Assembly (NCBI GenBank): GCA_013433145.1
Contig: CM024174.1
Coordinates: forward strand, 9,022,336 to 9,086,335
Reading direction: 5' to 3'
Length of the DNA: 64,000 bases
Source: Ascaris suum
Lineage: Eukaryota; Nematoda; Chromadorea; Rhabditida; Ascarididae
This document shows, one piece after another, positions 53,005-64,000 of the stretch; position 1 is the stretch's first letter; each line of letters opens with the position of its first letter. The notes under the pieces are model-generated. The model did not search any database, had not been told where the DNA came from, and saw only the letters and a program-made list of their open reading frames with translations. The translations under genes were made by a program, and so were the position numbers.

Positions 53005-53373
53005 AGTTGAATGATGAGTGAGGAGCCAATAAGCAGCATCTAGCTAGTTTGCGAGAGATTCTTAGCAAATATGCTTTGCAAACAAAACTCCTATGAATTC
53101 ACTTTGCACACGGATATTTAGCTTTAGTCATCTCCTTGTTACATCTTTACGCAGGATGAATATGTCGCCCATCTATTTGGCTTTTTATTTGTTGAAGGAC
53201 GTTATGGAGAAGACTGAACACAACGATACAACTAAACACAAGGATGTCAGCCACTTATATTTGTGAACATAAACATTGCGTTTCTCTGTTAGGTTTCTCC
53301 CATGCTTCAGCTTGCTCACATCTCGAGACTGGATAAATGGTCTGGGATAGAATTTAGTGTGTGAGCTAGTGTT
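53005..53373. promoter_or_regulatory. Divergent intergenic region between DOMON and plus-strand gene cluster
   Basis: The proposed start codons of the DOMON gene (minus, 53004) and the plus-strand gene (53374) are about 370 bp apart, head to head. This interval should contain both promoters if the models are right. No specific element (TATA, Inr) could be assigned by eye. Confidence 0.35.
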
Positions 53374-54058
53374 ATGGAATGTTCGGCTATCCGAATACCG
53401 GACGAACGCGTGACTCATTCAGTTCTCCGGTAAGGTACTCTACGATGCGATATGAAGATACATTATGCAACGGTATGATGGCTAAAATTTACCGCGCTGC
53501 AAGTAAAGCAATGGTGAGGGGTGGTCCTTCAAAAGGAACCACGTGCACAATTGCAGTAGTAAACATCTCCTATATCACCGACCACCGGTCGGAACTATAC
53601 AGCAAACTTAGTAGTGCGAACCCACTAGATTGCAAACATCCTTCCGTAGCTGCCTCCCGTCTCAAAGGTTTGATAAGATTGCGATTCGCCACCCAGAGGA
53701 TCACACTCCAAATGCAGCATTCACGCAACTTCAAATTTCCCGCTTTGAGTACAACGATTTGCAGCGGATGGAATCAGCTGCAGCTGCAGCCTTTCCCACT
53801 GAACCGAGCGTCCAAATAATTGTCGAACGATGGGATCACCAATTGCAAAAATGTACGGATTGCAGTTTTCGGGTTGTAAAGGAACTTAGGGGGGGGGGCG
53901 GTTTCCTTCGAGGTTTTAAAAATCCATCGGGTTCATAACTTTGGTTGCTGCAGATAGACGGACGCTTCGGTCGCACAATGAATGTTGCCACGGCAAGAGT
54001 GCCAACAAACTTCGGGGTTTTTTCAGCTTACCTCACGCTGCACCTCAAGAAGTTCTAA
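53374..54058 (+). CDS. Unrecognised 121-aa protein (exons 53374-53429, 53668-53872, 53954-54058)
   Basis: Exon 1 starts at ATG 53374, MECSAIRIPDERVTHSVL, with donor GTAAGG (phase 2). Exon 2 (acceptor CTCAAAG, entering with 1 base) reads FDKIAIRHPEDHTPNAAF, then RFEYNDLQRMES, an Ala run and VQIIVERWDHQLQKCTDCSF. Exon 3 (acceptor GGTTGCTGCAG, phase 0) reads IDGRFGRTMNVATARVPT and ends TLHLKKF with TAA at 54056-54058. Total coding length, 366 bases, is divisible by three, and all junction phases agree. The exon 2 donor (CGG/GTTGTA) is the weakest point; it is followed by a 10-base G run in the intron. There is no signal peptide and I do not recognise the family. It is the first of three same-strand genes with short gaps. 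Confidence 0.55.
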
Positions 54059-54319
54059 GTCAGCTAATGAAAAAAGCGTGCCAGAACTACGCTTGAGGAA
54101 AGACCGATGTTTCAGTGGTTAGTGGGAACATAGCACCCTGGCTCCTATTTCGAAATGTGAGATTCAATTGGCCTTGGCTACGTCACGCGCAACATTGTGT
54201 ACTCACTCGATGGACTGCGTCCATCTGCCCCGCCAAGGGTTTCTGAGCGCCATCAGTGATGTGTGCAGGAGTCAGGGCCGCATGTGTGCACCTGGCTAAG
54301 TCCACCCTTCCATTCAAAA

Positions 54320-56019
54320 ATGGTCGGTGTCTTTGAACGCTTTCCACAATCGGCGCAAAAATGCGCTGATGGAGTAAGTGAAGTTAACCCAAAGTCGCAT
54401 GCGGTATCATTAAAATGTTGCGATCTGAAGTGTGATGCAGCTAGATATTTGTGCCGTCGGACTGTTATATTGGTTGCAGTTAATGGATCGGGTGGAACGG
54501 TTGGATGATGCATCAAATCATGACGGCACATTTTTCTTTATTTAGATGAGAGAATACCCAGAGTAGTATGACCGCGTTATTGAAGTTCTTTCTGTCCCGA
54601 TTTGCTTCCTCGAGTTTCCTTCCTCTTCTGCTCTCTGAACCTTGTCTTCATGCAGTCAGGGCCGGTCGTCCTCCGTCTAATCGGCACTGCGGAAGTTTTA
54701 TCTCATGTTCTGAAAAATGTGGGGAAAAAGTAGTAAACAGTCGAACTTGAAATCATCACTTGCAGCTTCTCTGGCTTTTTTACCTTTTTAGCAACTCAAA
54801 TCTCCCTAATTTTCGTCGGCATTTAAATTTTGTAATTTATGGCACTCGTTTTCAGGTGCTGTATCTACCTGACAAGCCGTGGGCAATCCAAGATCGAAGG
54901 GTAAGCTGCAGCCTAAAAAGTCCTGGACTGGGTCCGGCCGGTGAGTATTTTTTGATTGTCTTTTTTTTCTGCTTTTATTTTGCCTCAAGACTGTGAACAT
55001 TGTTGAGGAAAAAAGGTAATCGATTCGATTTTAAACTTCTGCTGAGGCTGCTGCCTTTGAATGATGCTTGGGGTGTAATTTTATGTGGTTGCGAATTCCG
55101 GTTGCGGGGAGGAAGCTTTCTTTTCTGGCAGTTCATGAGCTAATAAGCGAGTGAACTGCTTTAAGTTCAGGTATGGGGCATATTTTTCTGACAAACTTGT
55201 GTACATTCATAGCTCTACTAGTTAATATGATGGCACTCATTGCATCGTTCAACACGTCTTAGGTGAGGAGGGGGGGGGGGGGGGAGGTTATACTGTGGGT
55301 AGTTAAGCTTATGTTTTTCATGCTGATGGAAGGACAAGTTCGTTCACTGCAAGGGCCTGTCGCTAACTGTCTTAGGCTATTCTGCGCGTACTTGAAGTTC
55401 TCATGGTAAGTGGACCAGTCTTCCTACAGTTATTGCCAGCTGCCCTCTCCCCTTCTCTCCCTGCGTTGTTAAGTACCATTTCTTTCAGAATGCAAGTACT
55501 ATCCAATGTACTCTAGGTTCTTTAGCTTTGAAAGTGAGTATTGAGGTGGTGGGAATACTTTTCTAGTGGTGTATCCTTTTGGCAAAAATGACTCCAGTGC
55601 AAGCGCTTTCCAGCTTCACTTTTAGTGCGTTGATCTCCCGTCAAAAATGCTTTATTTGCTCAGGTTTTAACTTTTGCACTAAGCAGAGACTAAACCCATC
55701 TGCTAATTGCCAGCGTACTGCTAGCTTGTCTTCAACCAGTTTTATCGATGGTGCCTGCTCTCTGCTGGAGATACGTGGTCGAGTCATGCCAACTACAGAG
55801 GTATCAACGTAGGTTTTTGGGAGATAGGAGGGCCGTATTGCAGGTGGCTCATCTCCGAATTTCACGCCTATAGTAATGAAATTTTGTTTCATGCAGCCGG
55901 CATTTAACCAACCGCCTTGTGCATTTTTTTTTTTGTTCTTTTAATTTCAGCTTTATTTGAGCACCACTTCCTTGGGCATATTTAATGAGTGGAGGGCACA
56001 GCCTGACGTCTGTGCTTAA
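54320..56019 (+). CDS. Unrecognised 129-aa protein (exons 54320-54373, 54856-54940, 55489-55533, 55664-55800, 55951-56019)
   Basis: Five short exons. Exon 1 starts at ATG 54320 (MVGVFERFPQSAQKCADG, donor GTAAGT). Exon 2 follows a TTTTCAG acceptor (VLYLPDKPWAIQDRR, donor GTGAGT). Exon 3 follows TTTCTTTCAG (CKYYPMYSRFFSFE, donor GTGAGT). Exon 4 follows TTTGCTCAG (FNFCTKQRLNPSANC and DGACSLLEIRGRV, donor GTATCA). Exon 5 follows TTAATTTCAG (LYLSTTSLGIFNEWRAQPDV, then TAA). Phases run 0, 1, 1, 0 and the total, 390 bases, is divisible by three. The plus strand here is T-rich, so acceptor-like sites are common and chance assembly cannot be excluded. On the minus strand the frame at 55641-55892 is an alternative reading. 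No domain recognised. Confidence 0.4.
55270..55284 (+). repeat. Poly-G tract, 15 G
   Basis: Fifteen consecutive G bases within the second intron of the 129-aa gene model; on the transcribed (sense) strand, so it could form a G-quadruplex in the pre-mRNA. A shorter run of 10 G lies at 53889-53898. Confidence 0.95.
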
Positions 56020-56284
56020 GCCTTTGAAGTGACATTCCAGTGGAAGAATAGTGACCACCACTGAGTACAATAGGGTAATTTTCTGCCAGTGAATACTGCT
56101 TTTAAGGTTAGAAAATCTTTGTACCATTTATGGCAACATGAAAAAGCTGAAGGTGTGTTCCGAAAGATTTCAATTATTTCATCAAAACTTTCCATTATTT
56201 TGCCAGCAGAGTGTTAGAAGGAACTATTCTTACATGTGTTTATCTTTTTGTGATGCGATTCCATGATGATGTTTCGTTTTACAG

Positions 56285-56330
56285 TAATGGACTGAGATCT
56301 GCTGTGTGGAGTTGATATTCGCTGTTTGTT
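56285..56330 (+). promoter_or_regulatory. Candidate trans-splice acceptor and 5' UTR of the F-box gene
   Basis: A strong acceptor (TTTCGTTTTACAG, ending 56284) lies 46 bases before the ATG at 56331, with no obvious upstream exon on the same transcript. In nematodes such a site commonly receives a spliced leader. The previous stop codon is only 265 bp upstream. No AATAAA was seen between the two genes. Confidence 0.4.
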
Positions 56331-59300
56331 ATGGAAATGACCTCGCAGTTGTTACCATTCCCCGAGAAATATCGCAGCATCGATCGGAGATATAGATTCA
56401 CCAGCAGGTAAGCAATCGTCTGCTTCACTTTGATACCTATCTTTTAAATGAGAATTAATCTGCCGCTGTATGAATTCTGAGGTGTTTTCTATCGCTACTG
56501 CATATTGTAGCCTAACTTCCATTGAGCTTAGTCTTCACAAAATTGTTCTGTCGAAGTTTTCCTCTTTATTAACTTTTTGCCTAAAATTTTCTGAAACAAT
56601 CAAAAGCTTTTTTCTGCTGATTGTTACATTTTAACGAGATTTCTATCTGCAGAAAGTATTTCCATTACAAGTGAGCCGACACTTCTCCTCATTTGTAGAA
56701 TATTCCTTTTGGTTGAAGAGTCGGTTCTTTTTTGAAGATTGGAAAACATCGTCGTTTCGTTTATGTTAGGCCACTAGCACATCCCAAAAAGCACCGAACC
56801 CCCAAATAATGCAAAAACTTTCGAAGAAACACTCATTCTGGAAAGATGTTTGCGGAGAAATTTTACAATTGCTACTGAAGCATTCCTAAAATATTTTTGA
56901 CAGGTCGGTCAATTCGAAAGAAAATTGAATCCGTGAAGAGAGAGGGGTGTTTCGTGGCTAGTTTGGTGTTTATTCGTCTAAATTCTTATTTTTGAGATGC
57001 CTGTTGTGTTCATTTCTTTTCATCAACTAAGCACTTAAATGCTCAAAGATCCCATGTGAAGTATCCGATTTAAAGGACTCTTACCGATCAGAAGGGGCTC
57101 TATCAGACTTGCCATGGGAATAATCTGTTGATATAGAAGCTAAACCAGAGTCCAGCTATCTTCAAAAAAACCCCCCATGAGCATTTTTCTTTGCTCGGAA
57201 ATATCTGCCTATACATTTAGCAACATTTTCGTGTTCTAAACACGATTAATATAAGAAGTGCGGGTATTATCTTGCGAACTTGAATTTACCGTTATCAACC
57301 TCCCTATTTCTGAGGTGATTAAAACGGCTTTTCTGTTAACGTACAAAAAATTAATTGGAGCTAGCAAAAAAAAATTTAATATCAGCTAACTATCCTTTCA
57401 TCGATTCGGACTGTCCAACCAGGTAATAAATGGACCGTCTTAGCAGTTCCAGTTGATTAGCGGTGAAATTTTTTCCAGTGGTTTTTGGAATCGAAATCGG
57501 CAATGCACAAAAAAGTTAATCAACTTTTCAGCATATGTTAATGAGGGGGTTTTCTCAGAGTTAAAAAAACCGAATTTCAATAGAAATTTTCCTTTCAATT
57601 TCCGTATTTAGCAGCCTTACTTTATTCATAATTAATCCACTTCATTTCGATATTGTTTTTAAGTGTGAAATACTATTGTTTATCACTCTGTAATATTATA
57701 TCGAATACTTTCTAAAATCGCATCAATAGTTATCGTTGTCTCTATTACAGAAGATCGTAATCTACGTAGTACAGAAGTAAGAATCAAAAGAAGTTTATGA
57801 GAGCAGGTCCAACTTCCTTATTTGTGCGTAATATTTAAGCACCTGAGTATATCAAATAATTCTGTTATTTTTCTCTCTCTCTAATATTTCTTCCGTCAAA
57901 TGTATTGTCGATGTAATTTTATTTTCTTCTTTCCATAGGAGAGCGTTTTTCTACCACAAACAAAACCGCAAAAAATTAAATGCCTCTAATCGCTGCTTGA
58001 TCCTTTATTGTGTCGTTTTTATTCCTTTATTCATTCTCAAATTTGCATTCGCAAAGTGTAATTGGACGTGTAGTCTGCGCAGAGGTATATGAAGTCTGTG
58101 TTTGCGATAGTTTTTTTTTTTGGAATCATCGAGTGTTCTAAAGTGAGTGGATTTTGAAACATATATAATGTCGGCGATCGATTGTTCACCCATGCCATTC
58201 CTCAATTCGAAAAAGAATGAACTAGTCAAAGCCAACTAAAGGCACCAAAATTATGCATTTATTATTATCCCGATCGGATTCTCATTGCGCACCTCTCGGG
58301 TCACAAGAAAAGATAAATTTGCTATAGGAGATTTGTTCGAGGTATCGGATTTTTTCTTTAAATCTGAAAGCATTAAGATGGATATTTTTTTACTTGTTGG
58401 CAGTTTATGGAGCCGATGCAGCTGAAAAGCTCCTCTCCTAGCTGCTCATATTGGCACGCTTACTTATTTGTCGTCTCAACATATATCAAATAAGCTATTT
58501 ATTTCTTTATTTACAGCGATGGGAATTTCTAACAAAGGATTTTCACTGGCCAGTTGATATCAAACTTGTTTTCGAATTTCAGAGGTGATGGGGAAAGCAT
58601 GATGTGTAATTATCCTTATTATGGTGAAGATGAACACTGGCGTTTCGTATATCGCAGAGTCTACGAGGATCATATCGTGCAGCTGCCTTCGAGCTTTTCG
58701 CTTGTGGTAAGTCGCTGTTTTTTGCGTTTCGTACGTATCATGGGTTTCTGAGTGGGAAGAAATGGAGAGGTTTACCGAAGGAAGAAATGTTCCTAAGGCG
58801 AGCAACACAATGGAAGACACGGGTCAACCGGAACGCTTGTGCATTTCTGGTTTTCGGCGTTTGCAGGTCGCCGTTCGGTTTCCGGCATCAGAATACTTTG
58901 ATTTCTGGCGCACCTTTTGCGGAATGATGCGCTAAGTGATGCACATCTATTCTAGTGATGTGCGCTAGAGCGAGTTGATCCAACTCCTTTCTTTCATGTC
59001 AAATTCGCTGATTACTAACTTTTAGAAATACTACAGTGTATAGTTGCTTAAAGGGATATTAAAGTTATGCAGCCAATTATGCTAAAAAATTTCACATTTT
59101 TGGAAGCAGTCACCTGTTGAATTGAAGCATTTCGTTTTCCATTCTTTTTTTTTTGGTTTGATATTGTTGCTGACCATTCGTGAACAAACCATCCCTCTCT
59201 ACATCTTCGCCTCGCATCTTCATTCTCTCACCTCCTTCAAATATAATTTTTTTTCCTACTTTTAGATCTTATATGCCGGTGTTGTTTCTTTCGTGCGTCA

Positions 59301-62300
59301 TAAGTAGAAATCGTCTCAATTTATGCTATTTGTTAGAAATTGGAGACTGATTTATTTTCTGACTTTTATACTTGCTGAATAATCCTAATAAACAGGCATG
59401 TTAGTTAGAATAAATCCATCAAGTGAGCAGATGTGTCTTGAACGCTAAAACATTAGAAAGTGATCGTTCCGAGTCAAATGATGTATTACCGTTTCGGGTA
59501 ATCGTTCCGGCCGGCCACTTGCCCTCCACTAGGGTTGGTTCGTTGTGAAGAGTTTAAATATTCTGTTCGCCACATCGCTAAGAATTCAGGTTTCATTTTC
59601 TTCGCATCTTCTCGAGGAGAAAGGGATCTTTAATGTGAATAGTGCTTAAGGCAATTCATTGCAAATAAGGTTTTATTTTGGAGTAAGGGGCGCCTTTGAT
59701 TTCTTCTGCTCATAACCGTGTTTTTATTTTTTTTTTTTGGAGAATTAGTTATTGAGGAGGCTTTGTCTGTCCGTCCGTTCGTCGGTGTATTTGAATCTCG
59801 AGACTTACTCTACTGATTCGAAAGAAAATCGAATGCTGAACACCTGTGCCTATTTCGAGGCCGGGTTCTAGAAGTCGGCCATGCCCGCCCTACTTCGATT
59901 TTTTTTTTGACTTTTGCAGTTCCTCAGGTTTTTCTTTTTACTCGAGCACCTGAGTTTGAATCCTGCCAGGACGAACTGTTTTATATTACGCAACTATTTC
60001 GATGGCTAAAACGGATGTTACCGGCAGATAATCCCTTATCTGTTACCTAAACCCCTCAAATCAAGACTGTTTGTTGATTTTACGGTGCTGTTATGAAATA
60101 TAAAACCAGGTAGTCCCACAAGACACTATTTTTTGTGTTTCCGAAAATGTCATAAGATTGCAATTTTTTGATAACGTTACGGCTACTTGAAAGTTGTCGT
60201 TGTAGCATAGCTGCCCGAAGATTTTCGTTCATTGAGTTGGGCAGAGCGTCATTTCCCGAACATTGCCAAAATTTTCGACTTTCAACTCTTGTAGTGATTA
60301 TAGTTTGTTATGAGCAACTCTAAAATAGTTTATTGTAGCTCTGAGGACGATCGTATGAGGTACTAAAATGGTAGCAAGGCACGTGGTATCGATCGTGGGT
60401 TGGTTGTTGGTACAAAATTTTCCGGGGTTTGCTTTGCACGGCAGGACAGGGCGCTGAAGTTCTCTCCTTGGCAGTGTGAGGGGCATTTCTTTGCTGGGTT
60501 AGGAAATTAGAGCACTTCTCCAGCAACTGTCATGAAATCTGCTTTCAGAGAAACAGCCAGTAAGATTAGCAGGGTCGAGCAATGTCTGCCATTCTTGAAA
60601 AATCATCTAGAGGTGGTTTCAAGTATCATCGAACTGGAATACTTTGTAATGACCACGCATGATGACTTTCCTGCAAGAGACAATCAGAATTTTCGTCGCC
60701 TCATCACTTCTGGTGCTCATTACAGGGTTTTTTGAGGATTCACCGGAGATGGAGGGGGAGGTGAAGTGGAGGGGGCTAACACGGGGTAAGAAATGAATGT
60801 GTCTTGCGGTTTGCTCATGCAACACTGATATTATACTGTCTCGGTTGAATAAGAGTAAATACAACAATTTTTATTTCAATTAAGATGTAAGAATTCTTTT
60901 CGAATTCAGTTCATCGAAAATTCTTTGGAGAATTCATATGATATGAGCGGACAGTTTGCATCGCATGCGTTAAACATTCATTTTCACTTATGGTATATTG
61001 CACTTCGCCGAAGGAAGTGTCACTGCCTGAGCAATCATGGGACACTTCTTGAGTTTAAACAACATGAACGCATCTGGATAGGAGTATTTCGATGTTGTGG
61101 TTTAGAACACTTCACTTTGGGAGTTCATCCGTTACACGTCAGTTAAAACTTCCGTTCCAAACAACCAAACGCTACTTTAACGACCGCTTATAGCTGATGT
61201 TGCTGTTTAGAGCAAGTCTGAGCTGCCATTGAGCTAACCTTTTCCTTTTTTTTTCGAGAAGGGCGTTGCGCTTCCGGAAGTGGTCATTAGAACAGTATTC
61301 AAATACGTTCATCCGATCGACCTCATCGGTGGAGTATCGAAATGCTGTAGGCGTTGGAATCGTCTAGCAACGATTGGTGCTCTCTATCGCGACCTTCGAG
61401 TGATAATAGTGGATCAACATTCCAGTTCGAGCGCACGTCGTTTTTTGGACAAGGCAAGTGCGCATGCAAATTTGAATTGATGAACGTGCTCGAAATTCTG
61501 CTGGTAAGACTGAACACTTCTGGGGACCTCTTCATTCACATCTGCAACCCTCATTTTCATACCTACAGCTTTTCTCAGAAATCTGTTAAATGCTAAATAT
61601 AAATTGCTGTGTCATCATGACAGCGACTACCATTTCCAACTCGTCGAAGGACTGTTCTAGTGCTCATGAATGTGTTCATTTTTCTATATGCTTTTGGGTA
61701 CACCCACACGTTTGAATGGCCAAGTTATATCCCGATGAGCAGGGCAAACTTGTAATAGAACTACTGAAAATTGCTACTGACAGAGGCACTCTGTGTTGTT
61801 GCAGTAAAACAATACCGCAGTCCCATATTTCACTGCAAAATGTCGTTCATTTAGACCGAGTAGTATTTGGCGTGACGGCGGATGGAGAAAGCAATTATAT
61901 ATATTTAATAATGGGACATCAGTCGTCGTCAAACAGCAACTTTCCTGGCTAAGGCGTACCCCTCGTTCCAACAGTTTTTCTTTTCGAACTTGCGATCACC
62001 TTATTCTCTTTTCAACTGAGGAAGACGGAGTGCTTAAGGCTATTGAGCACGTATTTGCCGAAGCGTTCTCCACTTGAATATGAAAATGCTGTGTATCAAC
62101 TGGAATAGCTTGTTGCATCTCTTCTGAAATTTTGGGAGCCTCCTTTTGTTCGTCTCTTTTTTCAGTTCTTTGTTGTGGGTTTGAGCTGCATATTCTCAAA
62201 TTGAACTGCACTTTACTATGCTCTAGCTGGTGACTTCGATAAGTTGGAAAAATGAAGGAGATAACTGCTGCAATGAGCAAAACGCGAAATATCTTGTCAT

Positions 62301-63660
62301 GCTGAAATGCAGTTTTAAAGGTTTCGAATGATGTGAGGCGACTTTCCATCGACTTCGGCAACGGTGTGTCGCAAACGGTTCTTGCCGAGTCATTTCCAGA
62401 ACGTATGATCAATGTGACGCATCTCGACATTGGAATATTCCTTGGTTTCTTCTCATTTTTTCTTTCATCTTTTTTTGAGTCCAGTATTTGCTATTCAATG
62501 CTGATGAATATAGCCACCTAGTATTTTCAGAATTCTGAGCGAATCCTTCAGCTTTTATCGTTGACTATTCAGTTATGAGGAACATTTTTGAAAGAGATTG
62601 TTTGTGACAATCTTCTTCGATGCTTGAAAGGCGATTCCGGCAGACATCCTGATGTATGCGCGAGGGATACAATGGCATTTCATAATAGAGTTTTTAGTCA
62701 TAGCTGTCCTGTCTTCTGCAGTTTCGTTGGCATCAATGGTGAGAAGCCCTGATGAGTTGTGCTTTTTGGCCTTGCATATTTGCCCATTGCTCGATTACTT
62801 GCTTCAATCTTTCATGCCGCAAAGTACTATGCGTTCAGAAGTATTATTTCCTTTTCTTTATATGGAACAATCGTTTTAAACGTTTTATCTCTTTTTGCAT
62901 CGAGGCACTGAGGCATATAATGAGTTGATTAAATAACATCCGGAAGAAGTTTATCTCTATGAAATTCTTTTTTAGAGTTGTCTGATATCGTGGCAACGAA
63001 AATTGTGAATTGTTTTCCCAATCTCGAGGTGCTAAATATGGGAAGGACAGGCGAAGTAAGTTTCTCTCAACCACTTTCTTTTTCGTCTATTTGACGAGTT
63101 GCGATGCGAGAAACCTTGTAGAGGTGCCGGTAAATTAACAAAGTTTTCATTTCCGGGCCACTTTTACTTATTAAGAGGACCGCCTTCAGAAACACGATGG
63201 AGGACTGTCGAAAAGATGAATTAATGTATATAGGATTTATTGTCGTAATGGAGCTGTTAGGAAGGAGCAAGTGATTTGAAGGGATAATAGATATCTGCTA
63301 AATTTTTATCAACACTCGCTGTAATTGATTGGAAATTCATCTATTTTCAATGGGATATACGAAAGATTTGAATAAAGCTGGATGTTACTTTGAAATATGT
63401 TTGGCTTTCTTGCTCTTTGTTTTAGCTTCTCTATACGGAACTGCAATTATTAATGTGAAGAATGCGAGCTGTTTTGCTTAGGCACAGGTAATGCCGATGT
63501 TCTCTGAGGACGCATTTCCTCGTATACGCCGACTGATATTGGGACATTTGGAAAACTTCTGCGATGCGAGAGGGAATTTTGTTAAAGATTTTGTTGAGCG
63601 ACTTTGGGTATGGCGGAGGCCACTTACATCTATTCTTCTTCGTGGCTTCCAGATTACTAA
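56331..63660 (+). CDS. F-box/leucine-rich-repeat protein, 3' partial
   Basis: Exons: 56331-56407, 58583-58706, 61259-61453, 62321-62444, 62976-63055, 63482-63660. Exon 1 starts MEMTSQLLPFPEKYRSID (donor GTAAGC, phase 2). Exon 2 carries YYGEDEHWRFVYRRVYEDH (TTTCAG, GTAAGT). Exon 3 holds the F-box: VALPEVVIRTVFKYVHPIDL, VSKCCRRWNRLA. Exon 4 reads VSNDVRRLSIDFGNG and INVTHLDIGIFL. Exon 5 reads LSDIVATKIVNCFPNLEVLN. Exon 6 reads DAFPRIRRLILGHLENF. The LxxLxIxxN-like repeats after the F-box indicate an FBXL-type SCF substrate adaptor. All junction phases agree (2+1, 0, 0, 1+2, 0), ending phase 2 at GTCAGT. Intron 3 has a GC donor, and the exon 4 donor (GTTTCT) is weak. The end lies beyond the window. 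Confidence 0.8.
58707..61258 (+). other. Intron 2 of the F-box gene (2.55 kb)
   Basis: T-rich intron with a short GTCC tetranucleotide run (about 59768-59782) and a 19-base motif ATTCGAAAGAAAATCGAAT at 59816 that recurs with one change in intron 1 (56912). Open frames on the minus strand at 60298-60526 were judged to be chance. Confidence 0.5.
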
Positions 63661-64000
63661 GTCAGTGTTTTGCTTTGAGACATAATTATATTATAAATCA
63701 AAAAAGCGAAAATACCCAACAGAGTGCCTGTGAAATTGACACCGTAGACTGCAATGCATTACGGTTTAGATTTCTCTTACGATGGTTTTTACATTAGAAA
63801 ATTCAAACAGTGGGAATAAACTGGTTCTAGATTCTTGAAAAAATATCGTCTATCATAAGTGGAAGAAGCGTTTGTTGCAATGCACTACGGATTTGGCACG
63901 TGACATTTGCGCCACTTTTACTTGCAAACGACTTATTTCTTCTATTCTCACTATAGCATAAGCCCCATTCTCATGTGCACTGGCTTTAGAAATTTATGGA
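63661..64000 (+). other. Right edge, probably intron of the F-box gene
   Basis: No further exon was recognised. A TTCTAG acceptor near 63830 is followed by a frame that closes within ten codons. Confidence 0.4.

Noticed and set aside
59950..59975. GAGTTTGAATCCTGCC, resembling a tRNA T-arm.
   Set aside because: No acceptor stem, D-arm or anticodon arm could be placed around it.

Overview
The window looks like nuclear DNA of a nematode, most plausibly a strongylid-type (hookworm-like) worm. Coding sequence is sparse and lies in short exons. Introns are A+T-rich and run from about 0.1 to 2.5 kb, and most acceptors are pyrimidine-rich tracts ending in CAG. There are long AT microsatellites and no operons, RBSs or long ORFs of bacterial type. 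The species-group call is an inference. I assembled the gene models by hand from reading frames, splice sites and matching intron phases, with no alignment, so exon edges are proposals.

Left edge (1-3 kb): the minus strand carries three phase-compatible exons of a casein-kinase-1/TTBK-type protein kinase. It runs off the window at the catalytic HRD motif, and one of its introns holds a broken non-LTR retrotransposon reverse transcriptase on the opposite strand.

7-20 kb: a minus-strand stretch with ends of several genes. These are an unrecognised terminal exon (7.1-7.5 kb), a three-exon basic C-terminus (8.7-9.7 kb), a single-pass membrane protein with a proline-rich tail (11.8-13.4 kb), and an unrecognised protein with a Ser/Thr-rich exon and a coiled-coil C-terminus (13.6-15.9 kb). 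The last two might be one gene. Weaker open frames lie at 18-19 kb.

20-38 kb: mostly non-coding, with a few weak exon candidates, a 156-bp AT repeat, poly-C tracts and a direct repeat.

38-47 kb, plus strand: an isolated signal-peptide exon (38.6 kb), then exons for a complete SH2 domain (40.6-42.2 kb) followed by one or two possible further exons. At 45.7 kb there is an orphan minus-strand Cys-containing exon.

49-53 kb, minus strand: a secreted DOMON-domain protein gene with a signal-peptide exon. A membrane-type open frame sits inside its first intron.

53.4-63.7 kb, plus strand: divergent from the DOMON gene, three genes follow head-to-tail with about 260 bp between each. They are an unrecognised 121-aa protein, an unrecognised 129-aa protein, and an F-box/leucine-rich-repeat protein that continues past the window. 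The spacing resembles nematode operons. The F-box gene appears to use a GC-AG intron.

No rRNA, tRNA, CRISPR or complete mobile element was recognised. The best candidates for a second look are the possible three-gene operon, the GC-AG intron, the DOMON and SH2 gene models, and the membrane-protein/coiled-coil exon cluster.
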